From Methanospirillum lacunae (GTDB taxonomy: Archaea; Halobacteriota; Methanomicrobia; Methanomicrobiales; Methanospirillaceae), in assembly GCF_046195335.1 (NCBI RefSeq), contig NZ_CP176093.1: a DNA stretch of 64,000 nt; one strand, given 5' to 3'. The notes below the pieces were generated by a model. It had not been told where the DNA came from and made no database searches. It saw only the letters and a list, made by a program, of their open reading frames with translations. Positions 53,319 through 62,800 of the stretch are shown piece after piece. The position numbers were made by a program, and so were the translations under genes. Position 1 is the stretch's first letter. Every line of letters begins with the position of its first letter.

Positions 53319-54557
53319 TCACTTCCTGGCAAGGACAACAAGGCCATAGGGATGGGCAATCACCTGTGATGAGCTGAATGGAATTTTAAAGAGAATCTCT
53401 TCAAGTTCTTCCTTTCGATACGCTGCCCGGACTGATGTTTCAAAACCCTTCTTAATCTCTTCAGAACTGCAACTGCCCTGCATGAAACTGAAAATCTCAG
53501 GAGAGAGATCGCGTTTTAGATCGGTCACCATTACCCTCCCTCCTGGTTGGAGCATCCGGTGTATTTCCAAGAAAACAGATCCTGCATCCTCCCATTCATG
53601 GAGCGATCCATTTGAGAATGCCAGAGAGAATAGGTTATCCTCAAATGGCATCATAAGAGCGTTGCCTTCCTGATACCTCACCCGATCATTCAGATTATAA
53701 GAGATTGCATTATTTGTAGCGAGCCGTATCATCGCGGGACTTATCTCAAGCCCGGTAAGAGTTGTCCCGTCAGTCTTTTTGACCCATTCAAGCCCATAAT
53801 ACCCAGGTCCGGGCCCGATTTCAAGACCGTTATCTCCGGGTTGGGTCTCTTTGATGAGGTCATCTACCGGGAGAAGGCCCGCATCACGCAGACCACGTTG
53901 CATGATATCATATGCTGCAGCGGTGATTTCATCCTGAATTCCTTCTACTGTTTCTGGTACTCGTTTCTCAAACATAACTGATGATTCCTTTGAAGAATAT
54001 GGGAATGGATCTGTCTCGTACCGTTTGTCAACAACCTCTTCTAGCCGCAACAGGTTCCCGTCTTTGTATGTGATAAGAGGAATTTTTACTGACTCCCGAT
54101 CCTTTTTGAAGGCACTGATCTCAGAGATAAATGTCATCTCATCCTCAACACCGGTAAACTGACTGCAGAGGCTGGCAAACAGGTATCTCTCCTGTGGAGG
54201 TAACCTGGAAAGACGGGATTCAAGAAACCCATAGATCTTTTCTTCAGTCTCAAGAAGCCAGAGTTCTCCCTTCTTCGCAGGAACAACTCTGATAACTCTC
54301 CGGTTGTCAGGATCCTGGACCCTTCGGACAAATCCCTCCCGTTCGAGATAATTTACAAGATCTGTTGCTGAGCTGGGTGTAACCCCTAGCATTCCGGCAA
54401 TATCACCCATGCACACCGGAGAAAAATACGATGTGTACAATATCTCAATAGCTCCAGGACTCAGGAGGTTTTTACGTCCCCTGTCTGTTCCAAAGAGCAT
54501 ATTCATCACGGTGGCAACAAACCCCAGCGAGAGCCTGAGGTGTGAGGTTGGATCCAT
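53319..54557 (-). CDS. MarR-type HTH fused to a SAM-dependent methyltransferase
   Basis: A 412-residue fusion. Residues 1-155 are a MarR winged helix (GDIAGMLGVTPSSATDLVNYLEREGFVRR and the wing DPDNRRVI). A linker of about 65 residues follows, then a class I methyltransferase (~215-400) with motif I GLEIGPGPGYYGLEW, a GLEISPAMI acidic loop and LAFSNGSLHEW, ending MVTDLKRDL. Such a fusion could sense its substrate or SAM status and control its own gene. Two operator-like repeats stand in the promoter. The methylated substrate is unknown (ubiE/arsM-like groups are possible). Confidence 0.9.
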   Translation of the reverse strand: MDPTSHLRLSLGFVATVMNMLFGTDRGRKNLLSPGAIEILYTSYFSPVCMGDIAGMLGVTPSSATDLVNYLEREGFVRRVQDPDNRRVIRVVPAKKGELWLLETEEKIYGFLESRLSRLPPQERYLFASLCSQFTGVEDEMTFISEISAFKKDRESVKIPLITYKDGNLLRLEEVVDKRYETDPFPYSSKESSVMFEKRVPETVEGIQDEITAAAYDIMQRGLRDAGLLPVDDLIKETQPGDNGLEIGPGPGYYGLEWVKKTDGTTLTGLEISPAMIRLATNNAISYNLNDRVRYQEGNALMMPFEDNLFSLAFSNGSLHEWEDAGSVFLEIHRMLQPGGRVMVTDLKRDLSPEIFSFMQGSCSSEEIKKGFETSVRAAYRKEELEEILFKIPFSSSQVIAHPYGLVVLARK

Positions 54558-54568
54558 TGCGTACTTAT

Positions 54569-54582
54569 TACGGCTACCCGTA
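54569..54582. promoter_or_regulatory. Operator-like repeat A of the MarR-methyltransferase gene
   Basis: TACGG-CTAC-CCGTA, with a 5-bp perfect inverted repeat, starts 12 bases upstream of the ATG, about where transcription should begin given a TATA-like TATATTAA at 54588-54595 (minus strand). Confidence 0.6.
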
Positions 54583-54595
54583 GTTATTAATATAT

Positions 54596-54609
54596 TACGG
54601 ATGTCCGTA
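54596..54609. promoter_or_regulatory. Operator-like repeat B of the MarR-methyltransferase gene
   Basis: TACGG-ATGT-CCGTA repeats the same 5-bp arms 27 bases from copy A, upstream of the TATA element at the BRE position. A MarR dimer at each site would flank the TATA box. Confidence 0.6.
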
Positions 54610-54734
54610 GCATTATTAATTCAAGATAATACGTGAAAATATCCTCATGTTTGAAATTAAATCTCAAGAATAGTATTCTGAATTGCAATTAGATCAAGAA
54701 AATTTTACCCAGGTAGATAATCCAATCAGAAAGT

Positions 54735-55658
54735 TTACCCGGCACCTAGAAACAAGGCAACACCCGGAATGGTTACAAGAGAAAGGATTGTTGAAAAAAA
54801 TACCCCCTTTGATGCGATCTCTGCATTCACTCCATACTCTTCAGCAAGAAGTACTGTATTGGCAGCAATGGGCATGGCAGCCAGAAGAACAGGAACACTC
54901 AGAAGAAGGGGATCTGAAACAAACGGGCGAAGCAGAAAAAGAACGACCAAAGGTATGATACCAAGTCTGAAGGCAGATACCACCCAGATTCTAAAGTCAC
55001 CAAACATAGAGCAGAATGGCAATGGAGCCAGAAGAGCACCAATTACAATCATCGCGAGCGGTGTGGTCACTGACCCGAGCATTGAGATCGAGTCTGAAAG
55101 AGGCGACGGGATCGTAAAACCTGCAAAAAAGAGCAGAAGTCCAAGCAAAGATGACACCAGACCAGGAGAGAGGATACGCTTGAGGTCAGGATTCCTTGCA
55201 AGATCAGGACGAAGAAGGAAGACACCTACTGTGAAAACAAGCAGTCCAAACGGAATATTGATGAGGGTCACGTAAAAGAGAGACTCATGCCCGAAGAGAG
55301 CCTGACAGACAGGGTAACCCATGAACCCAAGGTTAGAGAAGATAAGCATGAATCTAAATACACCGGTCTCAAATTGTGAGCCTGAAAGAAAGTAAGGAAC
55401 CAAAAATGCCGCAATAAATGATATTCCATACACAACAAGTTCTATCGTGAAAATGATCACGATCTCATGAATACGATCCGGAGTTACAGGAACCTGCATA
55501 CTCTCAATAATCAGGCAGGGGAGAGTGATGTTTACTAGAAGTGATGACAGACCAGTCACACCAGAGCGGGTGATTACCCCCGTGCGGTATGCGATATACC
55601 CTATTGCTATCAGTATAAAAAGGGTGAGAATACTCTCAATAATCGGGAGGAGATCCAT
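54735..55658 (-). CDS. AEC-family transporter (auxin efflux carrier type)
   Basis: A 307-residue permease with ten membrane helices. The N-terminal IAIGYIAYRTG, a LLVNITLPCLIIESM segment and FSNLGFMGYPVCQALFG are family hallmarks of the bile acid/AEC superfamily. The substrate cannot be told; bacterial homologues carry malate or amino acids. The start ATG 55658 follows GGGAGGAGA. It runs convergently to no gene; the next gene on the plus strand begins 399 bases away. Confidence 0.9.
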   Translation of the reverse strand: MDLLPIIESILTLFILIAIGYIAYRTGVITRSGVTGLSSLLVNITLPCLIIESMQVPVTPDRIHEIVIIFTIELVVYGISFIAAFLVPYFLSGSQFETGVFRFMLIFSNLGFMGYPVCQALFGHESLFYVTLINIPFGLLVFTVGVFLLRPDLARNPDLKRILSPGLVSSLLGLLLFFAGFTIPSPLSDSISMLGSVTTPLAMIVIGALLAPLPFCSMFGDFRIWVVSAFRLGIIPLVVLFLLRPFVSDPLLLSVPVLLAAMPIAANTVLLAEEYGVNAEIASKGVFFSTILSLVTIPGVALFLGAG

Positions 55659-56057
55659 GATTGATCACACATTTTGAAAACCGGATAATTCCTATTCTCA
55701 TCTGGTCAGGGCTAGATATTATTACCAACCACGATGGTAAGAGACCAGAGTATGAACCAGGTCAGACCATTAATAATTACAATTTTTCATCCATGACGTG
55801 TAAAGCCTTTGCATAAAACCAAAGGATTTGCCATATCAGGACTAAAAGAGTATTAATAGACCACAAAATCGCGGTTTTTACAGGCGGATACTCCGTGATA
55901 ATAAAACAGGAGAAGAGGGTAACCTCATATCATCAGCAGTAGATGCATACGTAGTTACCCGGTATTACAGATCATGTAATTACAGGACATTAGGTCTTTG
56001 AATCTCAAAATTTCTAATTATTATTAATCATAACCCAAAAAAAAGCATTATGATATC
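55659..56057. other. Intergenic region before the RRM gene
   Basis: No gene is seen. A long-range 7-bp repeat, GGGTAAC at 55917-55923 and GTTACCC at 55954-55960, could form a stem with a 30-base loop about 100 bases before the RRM start. AT-rich TAATTATTATTAAT (about 56014-56030) could be the TATA region. Confidence 0.4.
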
Positions 56058-56879
56058 ATGAACAAGAATAAATTATTCATCGGAAATCTGCATTACTCGG
56101 TCACTGAAGACCAGTTACGAACTTTATTTGCCCCCTATGGCAATCTCATCAATGTCAAAGTAATGCAGGGCAAAGGATACGGATTTATTGAAATGGGGAC
56201 ACCCGAACAGGCTCAGAAAATAAAAGACACCCTCAGTGAATCAATATTCCAGGGAAGAAGACTACTCATCGATGGTGTACCATCAAAACGATCAGAACCC
56301 AGGAAATGGGCTTCGTTATCTGATGAGCCCCACAGGCCAAAGCGAAAGCCAGACACGAGAAATTATTCTGACCGGAAACCTCGATCAGAAGTATCTGTCA
56401 AGCCAGCAGAGCAGGCTCACCATCTTGTCGATGTGACAGATGAGTTCAAAAAAACTAAAAAACCTGAACAGAAGCCGGAGAAGCCAGCAGTCCGTATCGG
56501 CCAGTATGCAGCTCCGGTCTCCGATCAAAAGAGCCAGAAGGCAGTACCTTCAGATCGTAACACGCAAGAAACAGGTTCTAAAAGGAAACAAGAGAGTAGA
56601 GATCAACCTAATAGAAAACCCTCACAGTCACCGGTCCAGGGAAAAAAGACCAGTCAACCGGGAAACAAGGGAGATTCTAACCGCAGATCCAACGAAGCAA
56701 AGCCTAAGAAAATAAAAGAAGCCCCACCAAAGAACCCGCATCCATACCAGGGGTCTAAGAAAACAAAATCCTCACCAAGACCTAATCGTGAACGGAAGCA
56801 GGATACGTCCGAACCTCAGGAAGACGAAAGGGTGAGTTATCTCAAATACATGGCATCACGAGCTGAAAAGAAAGAATAG
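56058..56879 (+). CDS. RRM-domain RNA-binding protein with a long basic tail
   Basis: A 273-residue protein. Residues 1-78 are an RNA-recognition motif with RNP-2 KLFIGNL and RNP-1 KGYGFIEM intact, so RNA binding is expected. The rest is low complexity, Lys/Arg/Pro/Gln/Ser-rich (several KPEQKPEKP-, RKQ- and SQP-like runs), without structure and strongly basic. RRM proteins are rare in archaea and mostly seen in a few methanogens; bacterial ones are cold-shock linked. It is followed by a DUF362 gene 10 bases later. The origin could be old transfer from bacteria. Confidence 0.9.
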   Translation: MNKNKLFIGNLHYSVTEDQLRTLFAPYGNLINVKVMQGKGYGFIEMGTPEQAQKIKDTLSESIFQGRRLLIDGVPSKRSEPRKWASLSDEPHRPKRKPDTRNYSDRKPRSEVSVKPAEQAHHLVDVTDEFKKTKKPEQKPEKPAVRIGQYAAPVSDQKSQKAVPSDRNTQETGSKRKQESRDQPNRKPSQSPVQGKKTSQPGNKGDSNRRSNEAKPKKIKEAPPKNPHPYQGSKKTKSSPRPNRERKQDTSEPQEDERVSYLKYMASRAEKKE

Positions 56880-56889
56880 ACCTTCTGAA

Positions 56890-58074
56890 ATGACGCTCGA
56901 AGACGTTGAAAAGATACCGGTTGGGCTGGTCAGGTGTGATGAGTATGATGAGGATCTGATAGAACAGGCTGTCAGGGATGCCATCAACCTGGCAGGTGGG
57001 ATCAACAGATTCTTAAAACCAGGTATGCATGTCCTGGTAAAGCCCAACCTCCTTATGGGAGCTGATCCTTCAAAAGCAGTCTGTACCCACCCCGCAGTAT
57101 TGAAGGCAGTCTGTACTGTTATTACCGGACATGGCTGCACCGTCACCATCGCTGACAGTCCAGGGGCCGGTATCCCATATAAACCCAGAAATCTTATCAA
57201 AGCCTATGATCTTGCAGGATACACTGAACTAGGTACCTGCCCTGATGTGACCTTAAACAAAGATACCTCTTCACGAACAGTTTCATTTCCAGATGGATTC
57301 TTTGTCAGGCAATTCGAGATCATCTCGCCAATCCTTGACGCCGATGCTGTCGTTGTCGTCTCAAAACTCAAGACCCATATCTACACTGGCTTGACCGGTG
57401 CAACAAAGAACATGTTCGGGGCAATCCCGGGCCTTGATAAGCCACCATATCATGCACGGATGCAGGATGATCTCCTCTTTGGAAAGATGCTCATTGACCT
57501 GAACCGTTGTGTAAAACCAATACTTCAGGTGATGGATGCCATAGAAATCATGGAAGGTGATGGTCCGATGGCAGGAACTCCTGCTCACCTGGGAGCTATT
57601 CTTGCAAGTCCTGATTACATAGCCACTGATATTGTTGCAGCAAGACTCATAGGATTTGAACCTCTCTCAATTGGGAGCATAAAAGCTGCAAAAGAGAAGG
57701 GCTTGACCGATGAGAGCCGTATAGATGTTAAAGGGGCAACGATTCAGGAACTAACCCGACCTGATATAATAAAACCTCAAACTCAAATACCAGGAGGTAA
57801 CAGCACATGGATTCGAAGCCTGTTCCGTCCAGTAGTATATCGACTGGCGGGATCGTACACCCTGCATCCTCACCTTATCAGACATAAATGTACCAGATGC
57901 CATAAATGTGAGCGAATATGTCCGGTAAGTGCGGTGAATCTTCAAGATGGGTACCCAATATTTGACAAAAATACGTGTATCAGGTGTTATTGTTGTCATG
58001 AGATGTGTGATTCACATGCTATTAGCCTTCAACCAGGACTGCTCTACCGGATACTGAGGCCGTTTATCAGGTAA
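56890..58074 (+). CDS. DUF362 protein with C-terminal ferredoxin domain
   Basis: A 394-residue protein. A DUF362 region (about 1-300, with KPNLLMGADPSKAVCTHP, SKLKTHIYTGLTGATKNMFGAIPG and DATDI-like ATDIVAARLIG) precedes two [4Fe-4S] motifs CTRCHKCERICP and CIRCYCCHEMC at ~335-385. The order differs from the homologue at 51.4 kb, where the clusters are internal. The function is unknown; proposed roles involve radical or iron-sulfur chemistry. The start lies 10 bases after the RRM gene stop. Confidence 0.9.
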   Translation: MTLEDVEKIPVGLVRCDEYDEDLIEQAVRDAINLAGGINRFLKPGMHVLVKPNLLMGADPSKAVCTHPAVLKAVCTVITGHGCTVTIADSPGAGIPYKPRNLIKAYDLAGYTELGTCPDVTLNKDTSSRTVSFPDGFFVRQFEIISPILDADAVVVVSKLKTHIYTGLTGATKNMFGAIPGLDKPPYHARMQDDLLFGKMLIDLNRCVKPILQVMDAIEIMEGDGPMAGTPAHLGAILASPDYIATDIVAARLIGFEPLSIGSIKAAKEKGLTDESRIDVKGATIQELTRPDIIKPQTQIPGGNSTWIRSLFRPVVYRLAGSYTLHPHLIRHKCTRCHKCERICPVSAVNLQDGYPIFDKNTCIRCYCCHEMCDSHAISLQPGLLYRILRPFIR

Positions 58075-58159
58075 CCGGGATGAAACAGACAAGCAGGATA
58101 CAAAGGCTCTGTAATCAGGCAACAAGGTATTTTACCACTCATAGGTAACAGATCATCAC

Positions 58160-58825
58160 ATGTTGGAAACATTCCCTGGAGTTATCGATCTGTTCATTCA
58201 TCTTGACAAATATCTTCCTGCGATGGTGGCTTCATACGGAAACCTCATCTACGGAATCCTGTTCGTAATAATCTTCTGCGAGACCGGGCTTGTAGTAACT
58301 CCATTTCTTCCCGGCGACTCACTTCTCTTTATCTCCGGAACTGTTGCAGCAGTTGGAGGGCTCAATATTAGCTTACTTCTGGTTCTCATCACCTCTGCGG
58401 CAATTATTGGAGATAACGTAAACTACTTCATCGGGAGGTTTGTTGGTCAGAAAATTCTTGAACTAAACCTACCGATGATCAAAAAAGAGCATCTTGACAA
58501 GACCCACGAATACTTTGAAAAATACGGTCCGCTCACTATCATCGTTGCACGTTTTGCACCGTTTGTACGGACATTTACCCCATTTATTGCGGGAATGGGA
58601 GCAATGGAATATAAAAAATTCCTTCCATATGATATCTGCGGAGGCATCCTATGGGTCTGTACATTCACTCTAGCTGGATATTTCCTTGGAACTATCCCGG
58701 TGATTAAGGAAAATATGTCGCTTGTTGCTCTCATTATCATCGTGATCTCCCTTGGGGCAGTCGGATCCATTGTCCTTGAAATTATTCGCTTTTTAAAGAA
58801 CTGTATAACCTGTCGAGGAAAGTAA
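58160..58825 (+). CDS. DedA-family membrane protein
   Basis: A 221-residue protein of the DedA/VTT family with four to six membrane helices. The signature segments are CETGLVVTPFLPGDSLLFISG and the pair FxRFAPFVRTFTPFIAG (here ARFAPFVRTFTPFIAGMG), plus GGILW. Members are lipid scramblases or flippases, and also affect membrane potential. It follows the DUF362 gene by 85 bases and precedes an ornithine cyclodeaminase-like gene by 60 bases. The role in archaeal lipids is not known. Confidence 0.94.
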   Translation: MLETFPGVIDLFIHLDKYLPAMVASYGNLIYGILFVIIFCETGLVVTPFLPGDSLLFISGTVAAVGGLNISLLLVLITSAAIIGDNVNYFIGRFVGQKILELNLPMIKKEHLDKTHEYFEKYGPLTIIVARFAPFVRTFTPFIAGMGAMEYKKFLPYDICGGILWVCTFTLAGYFLGTIPVIKENMSLVALIIIVISLGAVGSIVLEIIRFLKNCITCRGK

Positions 58826-58885
58826 TACTTTACAGGTTTAGGCTCTTTTCGTAACTTTTTTGATCTCTTGTCACGATCTCATACC

Positions 58886-59827
58886 ATGCGATACTACCCG
58901 GCACCTGAATCTTCTATCCAGATGTCAGATGTAATAAATGCTGTGAAAATGGCATTTTTGGATCATGGAAACGGAATTTGCACGATGCCACCAAAGAGTT
59001 ATGTCCCACTTCCAGGTGGAGATTTTAGGACTATGCCATCGTACCTTCCGAGTCTGAAAACTGCCGGTGTGAAGGTGGTGAATGTCCACCCAAATAACAG
59101 GGCACAGGGTCTTCCAACTGTGATGGGAACTATCATCCTTCTCGATCCACCAACAGGAAGACCAGTTGCTATCTTTAATGCAACCGGGCTAACTAACCTT
59201 CGCACAGGTGCTGCTGCTGCAGTGGCAACAAGTACTCTTGCTCCGATGAAACAAGGAACTCTGGGCATGATTGGCGCAGGACAACAGGCACGGTCAGGCC
59301 TTTTAGCTATTAAGGAGGTATTGGAGATAGAATCAGTCAGGGTTTGGTCACGAAGCCTGAAGACAGCAGAACATCTGGTTGCTGAATTCCCGACATTAGA
59401 TATCACCATAACTAGCCCGAAACATACCGCTGATTCTGATGTACTGTTGACCACGACTCCATCAGTAAAACCTGTTGTTATGAACGATTGGATCTCTGAT
59501 GGAACCCATATCAATGCAATCGGGGCAGATGCACCAGGAAAACAGGAACTTGAGTCAACTCTTCTTAGAAGAGCTGAAATATTCGTTGATGACATTGAGC
59601 AGGCAATTCATTCAGGAGAGGTAAACGTACCAATAAGCAGTGGTTTTATCTCCCCGGATAGTATTAGAGGAACTCTCGGAGAAGTACTGGTTGGAAAAAT
59701 ACAACGAAGTAGCAGAGAGACCGTCACCATATTTGACTCAACCGGGATTGCCATAACCGACCTTGCAGTAGCATCTGAAGCTGTAAAACATGGAAATTAC
59801 ATCGATCTTCCATTCCCGACAGGTTAA
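58886..59827 (+). CDS. Ornithine cyclodeaminase/alanine dehydrogenase family protein
   Basis: A 313-residue NAD(P)-dependent enzyme of the mu-crystallin/OCD superfamily. Conserved parts are KxxxxxPxNRAQGLPTVMG (the substrate Lys/Arg region), ATGLTNLRTGAAAAVAT and the Rossmann motif GMIGAGQQARSGLLAI, then GADAPGKQEL. Archaeal members can be alanine dehydrogenase or cyclodeaminase; the substrate is open. ATG 58886 matches the family; a TTG six codons upstream is less likely. It is convergent with the large kinase gene, 5 bases apart. Confidence 0.9.
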   Translation: MRYYPAPESSIQMSDVINAVKMAFLDHGNGICTMPPKSYVPLPGGDFRTMPSYLPSLKTAGVKVVNVHPNNRAQGLPTVMGTIILLDPPTGRPVAIFNATGLTNLRTGAAAAVATSTLAPMKQGTLGMIGAGQQARSGLLAIKEVLEIESVRVWSRSLKTAEHLVAEFPTLDITITSPKHTADSDVLLTTTPSVKPVVMNDWISDGTHINAIGADAPGKQELESTLLRRAEIFVDDIEQAIHSGEVNVPISSGFISPDSIRGTLGEVLVGKIQRSSRETVTIFDSTGIAITDLAVASEAVKHGNYIDLPFPTG

Positions 59828-59832
59828 TGTAC

Positions 59833-62800
59833 CTACAAGGAGCGGATACCACCAGGTGGGATTACAATCTCAAACCGTGCCCCAACTCCAAATTCTCCGC
59901 TCTCTATGATAGACAATCCGGTAATAAAGAGGATCTCACGGGAGAGGAAGAGTCCAAATCCGGTATTACTAAAATACCGTCGATTAAAGATATTCTCTTT
60001 CTCTGCCAGAGGAATACCTCCACCATCATCGCTACATATTAAAACGGTCTGATCTTCCTGTTTCTCAATGGAAAAGGAGATTTTAGTCAAACTTTTTCCA
60101 TACCGGAGAGAATTGTCAATCAGATTAAAAAAGACCTTCTCAAGCAGCGGATCCGCAAATATTTCGCAGTTCTGAATATCTATTAATATCGTAACCTCTC
60201 TGGTGTCAAGCAGATGGGCTGCTTTCTGGATCACTGAAGAGAGATTCTGCCATAAAGGAGACTGAATTCCAACAGTCTGGTAATCACGGGTAAAGAGGAT
60301 TTGCCTTGTTATCGTGTCAGCAGTCTTCTTTTCTTTTGCGATCAGTCCCCGGCTCTCATCATTATCTGCTACATCTTCAGAAAGATCAAGATATCCACTC
60401 AGGACAGTCAACTGGTTGAGAATATCATGACGGGTAATACTTGATAGAAGATTCAGTTTTTTATTTGCGTTCTGAATTGCAGACTCGAATCTTTTTCTTT
60501 CAGAAATATCTCGACCTATTGAGAGAACCATCTGAACTCCCCGAAACTCATATGAATGGGAACTGATCTCTACGGGGACTGGGTCACCTGCTTTTGTCAA
60601 AATAATAGATTCGTAGGTTGCATGCCCGTATTTCTGAAGCATACTCATGTTATTATGTTCACGAGCTTTCGAATCACTATGAAAAATATCAGATGGGGAG
60701 AGGTTAAGAAGTTCTTCACGCTGATATCCAAGCAGACTACAAGCGGTATCGTTCACTTCAACAAACCCATCAGGTTTCCCGTTAATAATCCTGAATAGGA
60801 AAATTGCATCATTTGCAAGAGTAAAAACTGTCCTAAACCGCTCCTCACTCTCAAGTAGGGAGTTTTCTACCATCTTGCGTTCAGTGATATCTTCCAGGGT
60901 CTCAACTGCACCTATCACCTTTCCTGTATCATCCCTAATCGGGGCAGCGGTAATAAAGAGCCATGAACCTCCACCCATTGTCGGGAAGAAATCCACCGCC
61001 TGATATCCTCCTTCAATGAGTTGTGATTTTTCATAATGTTCAGGAAAAGAGGTGTTCGTTGTAGCATCAGCACCATCTACTACCAGATCTGCGATACAGG
61101 GACGTTTATCATGATAAAAAGCACGCCAGTGTTGATCAGTTCCTACCATCTCTTCAGCAGTAAGGTGTGAATAAGCCTCGAGAGCTGTATTCCAATAGAT
61201 GATCCGGTGGTCCTGATCAATCACAAACTGAGTAATCGGTGAACCTTTTACGATAGCCTGCAGGGTATTCTCACTATCTCTTAATGCCTGTTCGGCACGA
61301 ATCCTCCCCGATATATCTATTCCAATGGCTACAAATTCTTCTGCTGAAAAATCAGAACCGACAAGTTTCCTCGTATTCCATAGAATCTCTTTCTGCTCAC
61401 CAGTTTTTGTCAGGATGGTGGTTTGAAAATCCTGAAGGAACAGATTATTATTGATGATTCTGAATATCGCAGAAGTCACCGATTGTCGATATATGGGATC
61501 AGGATAGAGTGCTTTCCATATCCAGGATCGACCTGAAACTTCGCTCCCTGCATATCCAGTTATCTCTTCAGCGGCATGGTTCCAGATCACAATCTTCCCA
61601 TCTTTATCTAGTACCATCAACCAGACATTGGCACTCATGATGATACTTTCCTGGAACCGTGTTAATGTCTGAATCTCTTCCTCTGCAGCTTTCTGATCAG
61701 AAATATCCTGCAAAACCTCGACTGCACCGATGATGACACCATCTGAGCCACGGATAGGAGCAGCAGTAAAGTAGAGCCAGCAACCCTGTTCACCAATTTC
61801 AGGGAAGAAATCCACTGCTTCATAAGCACCGTCAATAAGCCTAGAAGGGGCATATTTGCCCAGATACCACCGGGGTATTTCATCTTTCTCCTCCTGAACA
61901 AGGAGATCTGCAAGACAGGGACGTTCAGAATGGTAAAATGCCCGCCAGTGATGATTAGTTCCTATGGTCTCATCGGCAGTTACATTGCTGTATTTCTCAA
62001 GTGCTTTGTTCCAATAGATCACCTGATGACTACTGTTTATAACAAAAAGGGGGACTGGGGACTCATTTATCACTGCAGAAAGGATTGTTTCATTTCGTTT
62101 GAGTCGTTCATGAGTCTCAATCTGCTCAGTCATATCCCTAAAAGTCCCTTCAATACCTGCGGGGTTTCCATCTTCCCCATAATAGACGTGACTGCTTGTA
62201 GATACAGGAACCGGAGTTCCATCATGTTTCTTCAGGGTTACAAGGTAGTTAGAAACCGATCCATTTCTATAGACATCTGCAATGAACCTGTCTCGCTCGG
62301 TGGGATCTGCATAAAATTCATTAGAGATATTCTTGCCAAGACATTCTTCCAGTGTTTTATACCCCATTAGAGCAAGGACACTCGGGCTTACCATAACTAG
62401 CCGACCCTCAAGATCGCTTCGATAAAATATGTCCTGAAGGTTTTCAATAACGCCCCGGTACTGGGATTCACTGTCTGTCAGAGCTAGAGTTGTCAATTTC
62501 TGACTTGTGATATCCTCCAGGGTCTCAAGGGCCCCGATTACTTTCCCAGTGTCATCCCTGATGAGAGTTGCAGTAAAAGAGAACCAAATCCCTCCTTTCC
62601 CCAAATGAGGAAAGAAATCAACACCTGAATAGGCATCAGGCACAATTGTTGATCTGACAACTTTGTCATCATACCATTCCTGTAGATGATCCTCATGACT
62701 GTCAAGAAGCAGATCAGCAAGACAAGGCCGCTTATCCTTGTAGAAGACACGCCAATGTTGATCTGTTCCAATAATCTCTGATTCATTAATGCCAGTTGAA

